From assembly GCA_900149785.2 (NCBI GenBank), contig FSSI02000001.1, positions 186,001 through 250,000 on the forward strand: a stretch of DNA of 64,000 nucleotides, given 5' to 3'. The position numbers and the translations under genes are program-made. Positions 27,340-33,533 of this stretch are shown one piece after another. Within the stretch, counting starts at the first letter, position 1; each line of letters starts with the position of its first letter. This stretch comes from Sodalinema lacuna_A (GTDB taxonomy: Bacteria > Cyanobacteriota > Cyanobacteriia > Cyanobacteriales > Geitlerinemataceae). Below the pieces are notes generated by a model. The model saw nothing but the letters and a program-made list of their open reading frames with translations, was not told the DNA's origin and searched no databases.

Positions 27340-27639
27340 TTAACGATGCTGGGTTGCCATCCGGCAAGTTAATCGCCGTTTAAGGACAGAACCCGCCAAA
27401 ATCATGCCGATGAGGAGGAGACTCAGGGGTGAGGTAACCTCTGGGACATCTTGGGAATCTGGTGACTCTGGGGAAGGAGGATTCAGGGGAACTTCAGGTT
27501 CAGGTTGAAGTAGGTCTGGACGTTCAAATGTCAGGATATCCTCAAATCTCACGTTCGATTCAGTGATCTGATTGACCTCATACTCAGAATTAATGAGGCT
27601 AGTTAACAGAGGAATGTCACTTGTCAATAGTCCGGACAT
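27340..27639 (-). CDS. Small PEP-CTERM-like protein
   Basis: Protein of 99 residues from ATG 27639 (a TTG at 27651 is possible). There is no clear signal peptide. The C-terminus has the pattern of a PEP-CTERM sorting tail: VPE, then a hydrophobic helix (LSLLLIGMILAGSVL), then an arginine-rich end. In known systems such tails are cut by exosortase and target proteins to the surface; no exosortase gene is seen here. The absence of a secretion signal and of a normal exported domain suggests a truncated remnant. Its first codons lie inside one end of the inverted-repeat structure described at 27625. Functional status uncertain. Confidence 0.45.
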   Translation of the reverse strand: MSGLLTSDIPLLTSLINSEYEVNQITESNVRFEDILTFERPDLLQPEPEVPLNPPSPESPDSQDVPEVTSPLSLLLIGMILAGSVLKRRLTCRMATQHR

Positions 27640-28201
27640 TTTTCTAAGCAAGCGCTGAAACCCTTGTTTTCTCGTTGGCTAGGTCACTGTGGAAGAGGGC
27701 CGAAACCTGCATTCTACCGTTGGCTTTCAAAAACTGTCCGGAGTATTGCTAAATGGGCAGCAATTCTCATTTTGACCCGCATCCTGTCCAAGATGCCCAA
27801 TCTTGAACGAAAGAATGGGACTTTCAAGAATCGCTATTGAGACGATTCTCAATAAGCTAGGGCAAAATTTCCATAATGAGAATTGCTGCTAAATGGGTCG
27901 CTGTTTCCAGCAGACCCGCTACAATGCTCTTTAGGCTATCCATCTGTGCGGCTTTGTTAGATTTACCACCTGCACTTTAGACGATGGATAGCTTTTCTCC
28001 AACTCGGCCAGCCAACACCGCCGCTCTCTGGCGTCTCTCTCAACGACGTCAGCTGACACCCTCGGCAACTCCCTTTCTTTTCCCAACTCGACTTGATTGC
28101 ACGAGACGGCACATCCCTGGCATCCTTTGCCTGATCTAGGTGACAGGCGTTTGTCTTGCCGACTCCACTCGATAATGCCCAAAAAACTGTCCGGAGTATT
28201 G
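27625..28201. mobile_element. Possible insertion-element remnant bounded by inverted repeats
   Basis: The 20-mer AAAAACTGTCCGGAGTATTG occurs twice in direct orientation (27729-27748, 28182-28201), and an inverted copy with three mismatches lies at 27625-27644. The outermost copies therefore look like terminal inverted repeats of a 577-base element. Inside is a further 12-base inverted pair, AGCAATTCTCAT (27759-27770) and ATGAGAATTGCT (27876-27887), and an 83-codon minus-strand frame (27931-28182) without a recognisable domain that could be transposase debris. The 840-base stretch up to the HlyD gene holds no convincing gene. Confidence 0.4.
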
Positions 28202-28437
28202 AATTAGATCTGTCAGGTTTTTTGGGGCAGTTTTACGGAAACCCGGTGATATTATAATATTTGTTTACAGTTTGCGGGGAAATTGCGGCTTCCTTGAAGG
28301 CAGGTTTAATGGCTGTAATCTTTATAGGGCAATGTTTTGAGGCGTTTATCTCCTCAGAGGCTTCGATTCTTCACAGAATCTTCACAGAATCTTTGCAATC
28401 CAGATTTGGCTGAGGGGGAGGGAACGCGATAACAGAA

Positions 28438-28465
28438 CGGGGTGGGACTAGAGTGACCCACCCCG
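28438..28465 (-). terminator. Hairpin terminator of the HlyD-type gene
   Basis: Perfect 9-base GC-rich stem CGGGGTGGG / CCCACCCCG with a 10-base loop, 30 bases beyond the minus-strand stop of the adaptor gene. The following bases on the minus strand are only mildly T-rich. Confidence 0.55.
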
Positions 28466-28495
28466 AAACTTTGAGTATTGATTGAGGACGCTGAA

Positions 28496-30100
28496 TTAAG
28501 AGGTTTCTTCGGAGACCCAGGGGAAGAACCGAGGGAGGTCAATCAGACGACCAAATTGGTGTTGTATTTGCTGATAAGCATTAAGATTTTCGGTGCGAAT
28601 TTGAACGTAGCCTTTATCTTCGGGAAGGCGAAGATTATTGGGATTTTCAATACGGAAGGTGATTTCAAAGACATCTTCAACCCCGGACTCTTGGCGATTG
28701 GTAAGAGGACGAATGGTCTCAATCCTTGATTGATATTCGATGTTGGGGGGTTGGTTGGGCATCCGAAATTCAACCGGTTGTTGTTCGTCAACGAGATGAT
28801 AATCGGCTTGTGAAATTTGAGCGGTGACTTCTAAATAGGCGAGGTTAGCAATAGAGAGAACTTCTTCCCCGGCGGGAATAAAAGCGCCATTACGTCGGTC
28901 AAGGTTTTGATTTAAGACCATTCCGGAAATGGTTGCAGTTTTGGTGAGTGCGGCTTCACGATCGCGGAGGTCTTCGAGTTGCGCCTGGTGATTGGCGATC
29001 GCCTCCCGATGGGTTTGCACTTGGATCCTTGCGGTTTCTACCTCATTGCTGGCGATCGCGCGTTCGTTGTCGTGGCGATCGCGTTCCTCTTGCAAGTCCA
29101 TCCGTTGCTGATTGAGGTCCCAACCGACCTGTTGTTCTTGCTCACGAGTCACGTTAGCTTGATGAAGCAGTCCGCCTGATGACACTTGCTGGCCTCGGAT
29201 CTGGCTCTGAATTTGTTGAAGACGAGCTTGGTTTTGAGCTTGCTCCCCTTCTTGTTCAGCAATTTGTCGTCGGATACTTCGTAACTCCCGATTGGTATCG
29301 CGAATCAAATGGTGACGGTCTCCAATTAGCTTATCTTCAACCATTTCAGCCAACTCGCGTTTTTCATCTTGATGGTCTTGCTCTTCCTGACGTAGTAAGC
29401 TCAGAGTCTCCGCGATCGCCGCTGCACGACTTTCGAGTCGCTGTCGTTCACCCTGGAGTCGTTCAACTTCATAGCGATCGCCCGCGTGTTGAGCTTCAAT
29501 CGCACCCCGCTCTTGTTGAAAACGGCGAGTCTGAGGAATCCCAGTTCCACCCTGAATCGCCCGCATATCAGCCAGATGATCATCCAGGCGACCTTGAGCT
29601 TGTTGCAACTCCTCATTGGCTTGTTCTAGCCGTTGTTGCGATCGCACCAGCCGTTGTTGAGCCACCTCCAGAGCAGCTTCCTCCTGTAGCAGCGATCGTT
29701 CCACCTCCGCCAAACCGTCTGCGAGATCTTCACTACGAATCGACAGCACCACATCCCCTGGCTGAACCTCCTGATGAGGCTCGACCCATAGCCGAACCTG
29801 TCCAGGCCGGTCCATATGAATCGTTTGTCGTTGACCTGGGAGCGTTTTGAGGGTTGCATCTCCCCCGACATGATGGGGAAGCGGAATCAAACCCCCCGCC
29901 CCCAGAGCCACCAAAGCCGTTCCCACCCAGAGCCAACGATGTCGAGCCGGTTGGGGGTCTGACTGAACCGATTTGGTGTCGGGAACCGTCTCAGGAACAT
30001 CAGCGGCGGGAGAAGGAGCTGGCTGTTTCTCGGGAGTTTTCGGCGTGGGAGGAACCACCCGTAAGGGAGCGGAATTTTGGTTTTGAGGTTGGGAGGTCAT
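28496..30100 (-). CDS. HlyD-family membrane fusion (periplasmic adaptor) protein
   Basis: Protein of 534 residues. ATG 30100 is chosen; an ATG at 30205 would add 35 residues of unlikely composition. A proline-rich cytoplasmic lead (about 1-55), one membrane helix (about 57-75), a first lipoyl-type half (about 85-125, GQVRLWVEPHQEVQPGDVVL), a very long alpha-helical coiled-coil hairpin (about 130-400, rich in Q, E and R), then the second lipoyl half and beta barrel (about 405-530, ATISGMVLNQNL). Such adaptors link inner-membrane transporters to an outer-membrane TolC channel, but no ABC, RND or TolC gene is present in the window, so it is an orphan here. A GC-rich hairpin follows the stop. Confidence 0.85.
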   Translation of the reverse strand: MTSQPQNQNSAPLRVVPPTPKTPEKQPAPSPAADVPETVPDTKSVQSDPQPARHRWLWVGTALVALGAGGLIPLPHHVGGDATLKTLPGQRQTIHMDRPGQVRLWVEPHQEVQPGDVVLSIRSEDLADGLAEVERSLLQEEAALEVAQQRLVRSQQRLEQANEELQQAQGRLDDHLADMRAIQGGTGIPQTRRFQQERGAIEAQHAGDRYEVERLQGERQRLESRAAAIAETLSLLRQEEQDHQDEKRELAEMVEDKLIGDRHHLIRDTNRELRSIRRQIAEQEGEQAQNQARLQQIQSQIRGQQVSSGGLLHQANVTREQEQQVGWDLNQQRMDLQEERDRHDNERAIASNEVETARIQVQTHREAIANHQAQLEDLRDREAALTKTATISGMVLNQNLDRRNGAFIPAGEEVLSIANLAYLEVTAQISQADYHLVDEQQPVEFRMPNQPPNIEYQSRIETIRPLTNRQESGVEDVFEITFRIENPNNLRLPEDKGYVQIRTENLNAYQQIQHQFGRLIDLPRFFPWVSEETS

Positions 30101-30355
30101 GGGTCGTGATAGATGCGTAGAACAACACCCGGCGGTCTGGCTATCACCAGTTTGGCTGGGGGAACAGGATGTCCGGCTGAGCCATGTTGGCCGGTTACAA
30201 GACATCCCGTCACTAATCTGTCGTTTTCTGGGAGGCGTTTTTACGGGAATTGCCGGAATTTGTGATAAAACTTTACACTTGACCGAAAATTAGGGACTGT
30301 CCATGAGGTCATTGAGACCAGTAGGTGTTGTGCCGAGCCGAAATTGTTGATTAAA

Positions 30356-30380
30356 GATATATAATTTAACTTGTTATATC
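30356..30380 (+). promoter_or_regulatory. Candidate promoter and operator of the toxin-antitoxin genes
   Basis: TATAAT at 30360-30365 is a good -10 box 37 bases before the antitoxin ATG, although no clear -35 is seen. It lies inside an inverted repeat, GATATA (30356-30361) and TATATC (30375-30380). Phd/YefM-type antitoxins bind palindromes over their own promoter, so autoregulation is plausible. Confidence 0.4.
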
Positions 30381-30401
30381 AGTTTGGCAGGCAATTGATG
30401 T

Positions 30402-30659
30402 ATGAATAAAATTACTTTAGAAGAAATCACTCAAGATTTAAGACACTATCTTCAACGTGCTCAATCTGGAGAAAGTTTTGTTGTTTTTGAAGCTAATCAA
30501 CCGATTGCTAAAATCACGCCAGCTCAATCAGAGAGTATTTTAGATGCCTTTGACAAGTTTCGCGCTCAAATAAATTCAGAAGCGATCGATTTGGATGGTG
30601 ATGAAATTTTTGCTGATGTTCGCGACCCAAGTCCAACCCCTGAAAAACCTTGCTGGTGA
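30402..30659 (+). CDS. Phd/YefM-type antitoxin
   Basis: Protein of 85 residues. The N-terminal half has the antitoxin DNA-binding fold pattern (MNKITLEEITQDLRHYLQRA, then GESFVVFEANQPIAKITP), and the acidic C-terminal half would wrap the toxin. Its TGA overlaps the ATG of the toxin gene by one base (TGATG), the usual coupled arrangement in which antitoxin is made first. It probably represses its own promoter. Because the adjoining toxin is internally deleted, the antitoxin may now be a leftover or may neutralise related toxins elsewhere in the genome. Confidence 0.85.
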   Translation: MNKITLEEITQDLRHYLQRAQSGESFVVFEANQPIAKITPAQSESILDAFDKFRAQINSEAIDLDGDEIFADVRDPSPTPEKPCW

Positions 30660-31081
30660 TGAACAGAAATTTTTTACTGGACACCAACATTATTTCTGAA
30701 AGTATTAAACGACAGCCCGACGAAACTTTTTTAGATAACTTTCGCCAAAATCTGGAAGATTCGGCGATCGCCTCAGTAACATGGCATGAACTTCTTGATG
30801 GATTATACCGATTACCTGAGTCTCGACGAAGACCTTCATACCCAGATGGGCAGATTGCGGCGATCGCGAGAGTCAATTATTTAATTCTTGTGACTCGTAA
30901 TGTTTCAGATTTTGTGGATTTTGAGGAGCTAACCATTGAAAACTGGTTTGTTCAGAGAGAAGATCGTTCACTCATAACAATCAAATCTGTCTCAATTTTC
31001 CTCCGGTCAATTCGTTCGTCATTAATGAGTCATGGTAGCGACTGTTTTAAGTTAATCGGTTTTTCCTGTTTTGTCCACTAA
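30659..31081 (+). CDS. VapC-like PIN-domain toxin with internal deletion
   Basis: A 140-residue frame. The first part is a normal PIN domain (LLDTNIISESIKRQP with the first catalytic aspartate, then VTWHELLDGLYRLPESRRR), but it jumps at once to PSYPDGQIAAIARVN and LVTRNVSDF. Relatives have about 40-45 residues between these blocks, covering a helical pair, so an in-frame deletion is likely. After the normal family end near ENWF it runs on for about 43 unrelated residues, suggesting that the original stop was also lost. The active-site acidic residues remain, yet the fold is probably broken. It overlaps the antitoxin stop by one base. Probably an inactive toxin. Confidence 0.7.
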   Translation: MNRNFLLDTNIISESIKRQPDETFLDNFRQNLEDSAIASVTWHELLDGLYRLPESRRRPSYPDGQIAAIARVNYLILVTRNVSDFVDFEELTIENWFVQREDRSLITIKSVSIFLRSIRSSLMSHGSDCFKLIGFSCFVH

Positions 31082-31386
31082 AAGAAAATTATTTTTTGTT
31101 CCCAAAACCTACTTTTTTATAAGATTAAAAACCCCCTTGTAATTCTGTCACTTTAATAATGGGAATTTTACGGAAAGCGGAGAAATTTGTAATTTTTCTT
31201 CACATAAGACCGAGCGATCGCCCCCCAACATCCCGGACATCCCCGATCGCTCAAACGCTGACTCCACCCAGAAAAATCAGCAACTTGCCCAAAAAAATCG
31301 AGACCTCATCTCACTTCCCAAGCGGGCCGTTTCTGTAAACCATTAAGTTTTATGAAAATTTAGCGGCCATCATCGCCCAAACCACT

Positions 31387-31430
31387 GAGCCGGAGTCGAG
31401 GACGGATCACAACGCCCTTGACTCCGGCTT
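31387..31430. other. Intergenic region with a long-loop hairpin
   Basis: The 408 bases between the toxin and the HNH gene (31082-31489) hold no gene. The one structure seen is an inverted repeat, GCCGGAGTC (31389-31397) and GACTCCGGC (31420-31428), 60 bases past the minus-strand stop of the HNH gene. It may act as a shared transcription stop but lacks a T tract. Confidence 0.4.
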
Positions 31431-31489
31431 CTTGAACAAAACCGATCGCCTAACCTAACCCCGACCCAAAAACAGTCCTAGAGAGGGGT

Positions 31490-32026
31490 TCAGCCGTCCC
31501 AACCCGTACCATCGTCAAACTGATGATCCTTCCAGAACTGTTCGGCGAAGGCCACACTGGGGTGCATCGGTGGCTTCGGCTGACTCGATAACGGCATTCC
31601 TGCTTGTTGAGGAGTACGATCGCCCTTGCGGGAATTACAACTACTACAAGCCGTCACCACATTATCCCAAGTATGGGTTCCCCCCTTAGACTTAGGAATC
31701 ACATGATCGAGCGTCAAATTCTTGCGACTCCCACAATACTGACAAGTATGATGATCGCGCCGGAGGACCTCCCGACGACTCACCCGAGGCACCTTCCAAA
31801 TGCGCTCAGTTCCCGTGAACTTCATGCGAATATGCTCGGGAACCTCCAAGACCATCGACGGCGATCGCACCTGCCAGAAACTGGCATTCTCGGCAATCTG
31901 TAGCGGTTCAGCCTTGCCCGCCAACAGTAATACCACAGCCCGTCGTACATTAATCCGGCTAATCGGCAGATAGTTCTGAGAAAACACAACCACCGACTGA
32001 CTCAAAATATCCGTTATGCCAGTCAC
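31490..32026 (-). CDS. HNH endonuclease family protein
   Basis: Protein of 178 residues. The N-terminal 85 residues form a conserved cyanobacterial lead domain (VFSQNYLPISRINVRRAVVLLL); the HNH nuclease core spans about 85-140 with zinc ligands CQYCG and CSSCN, and the LTLDHVIPKSKGG metal site. It cuts nucleic acid; the physiological target is unknown. No intron or intein is visible, so it is not obviously a homing enzyme. The GTG start follows a strong AGGGAGG six bases upstream. Immediately before that ribosome site lies a GC-rich terminator hairpin, so expression may depend on read-through or on a promoter inside the leader. Confidence 0.85.
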   Translation of the reverse strand: MTGITDILSQSVVVFSQNYLPISRINVRRAVVLLLAGKAEPLQIAENASFWQVRSPSMVLEVPEHIRMKFTGTERIWKVPRVSRREVLRRDHHTCQYCGSRKNLTLDHVIPKSKGGTHTWDNVVTACSSCNSRKGDRTPQQAGMPLSSQPKPPMHPSVAFAEQFWKDHQFDDGTGWDG

Positions 32027-32043
32027 AATAAACCTCCCTATGC

Positions 32044-32079
32044 AAAACCCCCGCTTCAGAAGCCAATCGAAGCGGGGGT
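32044..32079 (-). terminator. Intrinsic terminator just upstream of the HNH gene
   Basis: On the minus strand a perfect 11-base stem (ACCCCCGCTTC / GAAGCGGGGGT, 32047-32079) is followed by TTTT. It ends about ten bases before the ribosome site of the HNH gene, so it either ends a separate upstream RNA or acts as an attenuator. Confidence 0.75.
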
Positions 32080-32343
32080 GAGAATCTTGAAGACCGGAGA
32101 GGGGTCACGGTGTCGCTGATCAAAACCAAGCGTTTAACCGAGTCGCCCCACAGCGGTGACTATCCGCGTTATGATTCCGCACCACCCGCGCCCCGTCATC
32201 TCAAAGCCCGAAAGCCAGCCATGACGCAACCACGAGACATCTGCCGTCCCCAGAGGGGCGGCAATCCCGTAATCAGCTAAAAATGGCAGAAAATGACAGT
32301 TCACGGTTTAACAGGTAAAACAGTGGGCGCTTTAAATACGCCT
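32044..32343 (-). ncRNA. Candidate leader or small RNA of about 300 nt upstream of the HNH gene
   Basis: A good sigma-70-type promoter (see 32350-32379) and the strong terminator at 32044-32079 bracket about 300 bases of minus-strand sequence that hold no convincing gene. Stems such as the GCCG / CGGC pairing around GCCGCCCCTCTGGGGACGGC can be seen. It does not match the consensus I know for tmRNA, 6S, SRP RNA or a cobalamin riboswitch. A 21-codon frame within it (GTG/ATG-rich, ending in VGRLG) has no support. It could be an attenuated leader of the HNH gene or a free RNA. Confidence 0.35.
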
Positions 32344-32349
32344 TCCTGC

Positions 32350-32379
32350 ATACTACACTAATAGTACAAATGTTGTCCA
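32350..32379 (-). promoter_or_regulatory. Sigma-70-type promoter on the minus strand
   Basis: TGGACA (32374-32379, read on the minus strand) and TAGTAT (32350-32355) are separated by 18 bases, close to the TTGACA/TATAAT consensus. Transcription would begin near 32343 and run towards the HNH gene. Confidence 0.5.
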
Positions 32380-32402
32380 CTTCTCCTTGGAGTCCATGAC
32401 CC

Positions 32403-32744
32403 ATGCCCATTCAAACACACCCACAGACCTCAACCACCCAGATGCAAGTGACCAGCATCCGCCTCGAACGAAGCCTCAAAGATAGACTCAAAGAACTCTC
32501 CGGGTCCCAGGGCTATCAAGCCCTTGTCCGCGATATCCTCTGGAATTACGTCCAATACCAATCCGGCGACTATAAACCCGAATTTAGCAAAGCCGATATT
32601 CGTGCCAGTTTACCCGCGATCGCCCAAAAACAAGAACGCTGCGTCCTCACCGGAAAACTCATCGCCCCCCAAGAATCCATGCTGTTTGGACTCACGCCAC
32701 AAGGAAGTCTCGTTCCCCTCAGTCTCGACAGCCTAGACCATTAA
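32403..32744 (+). CDS. Small conserved cyanobacterial protein, ribbon-helix-helix-like
   Basis: Protein of 113 residues. After a polar lead, residues about 15-55 (VTSIRLERSLKDRLKELSG, then GYQALVRDILWNYV) resemble a ribbon-helix-helix DNA-binding domain, with a strand followed by two helices. The rest has a short conserved segment with ERCVLTGKLI and SLVPLSLDSL. Relatives of unknown function occur across cyanobacteria. It is transcribed divergently from the HNH gene and convergently with the next gene. A DNA-binding role is a moderate inference. Confidence 0.7.
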   Translation: MPIQTHPQTSTTQMQVTSIRLERSLKDRLKELSGSQGYQALVRDILWNYVQYQSGDYKPEFSKADIRASLPAIAQKQERCVLTGKLIAPQESMLFGLTPQGSLVPLSLDSLDH

Positions 32745-32776
32745 ATCTTCCCAGGCCCTGCAATCGTTTCAAGCCC

Positions 32777-32810
32777 AAAAAACCTCCCGTCATCTCAAAC
32801 AACGGGAGGT
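32777..32810 (-). terminator. Intrinsic terminator of the minus-strand gene at 32853
   Basis: Perfect stem ACCTCCCGT (32782-32790) / ACGGGAGGT (32802-32810) with an 11-base loop, followed on the minus strand by a run of six T (32777-32782). It lies between convergent genes and may also stop the plus-strand gene. Confidence 0.8.
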
Positions 32811-32852
32811 CTCAAACTCAACGGGGGTCAGCAACACCCCAAACACCGCACT

Positions 32853-33278
32853 CTAGCGGCTCTTCTTAACATCCTTAGCCATGTTACGGAACATATCCAT
32901 GCTGGTGTCCGTACGGGCGTTACGACGCTCAAAGCTTTCACCGAGACCACCACTACTGCTGGTGTTGGTGCTGCTATTCGCATTCATGCTAGCACCAGGC
33001 GTATTTCCCACACTGGGAGTCGGCTGGCTGTTACCAAACTTGCGTTCTTCCATCGACGACACATCAACATAGCGTTCCGTCTCGCCTTGGTTGAAGTTTT
33101 TCTGTCCCTTAGGAAACGTGCGACGTACCTGTTTCGAGGTTCGCATAAAGTCGATGTCCCCGTAGGTCTTAGCCGCGTCGTTGTCTAGGAAATAGGCCTG
33201 ACTCGGCTGTTGTGCCTTAATCGTATTCTGTTCTTGTTGTTTCTTGCGTCCGAAGAGTCCGCGAATAAATCCAGTCAT
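32853..33278 (-). CDS. Conserved cyanobacterial protein of unknown function
   Basis: Protein of 141 residues. The N-terminus MTGFIRGLFGRKK is amphipathic and basic and could touch a membrane; the conserved middle (about 25-80) contains QAYFLDNDAAKTYGDIDFMR and RRTFPKG; the rest is a low-complexity S/N/T/G-rich linker (about 85-112) and a charged helical end. No enzyme motif. Similar short proteins are common in cyanobacteria. It stands alone, with its own terminator downstream and a 255-base gap to putA upstream. Confidence 0.72.
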   Translation of the reverse strand: MTGFIRGLFGRKKQQEQNTIKAQQPSQAYFLDNDAAKTYGDIDFMRTSKQVRRTFPKGQKNFNQGETERYVDVSSMEERKFGNSQPTPSVGNTPGASMNANSSTNTSSSGGLGESFERRNARTDTSMDMFRNMAKDVKKSR

Positions 33279-33497
33279 AATATAGCTTTCCCCAGCTGGT
33301 GCGTATTGGTATCACTTATCCAAATCATAACAAAAGTTAGCAGAGTTTTCTCATAAATCTTTAAAAAAGTCTAAGATACCTTGAGGCGATCGCCCCAAAA
33401 TCAACGTCATTAAGTCCTTTAACACCCCTCACCGCCTCAATGAGCCGCACATTACGTTTTATGAAGATTGGTTTATTTTCGATAAACGACGGCCCCA

Positions 33498-33527
33498 TTG
33501 GGGCGCAACCATGATAGTGCGCCCCAA
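33498..33527 (-). terminator. Hairpin after putA
   Basis: Perfect 10-base stem TTGGGGCGCA / TGCGCCCCAA with a 10-base loop, seven bases past the minus-strand stop of putA. No T tract follows, so its efficiency is uncertain. Confidence 0.55.
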
Positions 33528-33533
33528 CCGAGA

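Noticed and set aside
27931..28182. Minus-strand frame of 83 codons
   Set aside because: No recognisable domain; mentioned only as possible debris in the element remnant.
29179..29850. Plus-strand frame of 223 codons
   Set aside because: Antisense to the coiled-coil region of the HlyD-type gene, no ribosome site.
32150..32343. Riboswitch or known housekeeping RNA (tmRNA, 6S, cobalamin type)
   Set aside because: Conserved core sequences of these RNAs were not found, so only an unassigned RNA candidate is reported.
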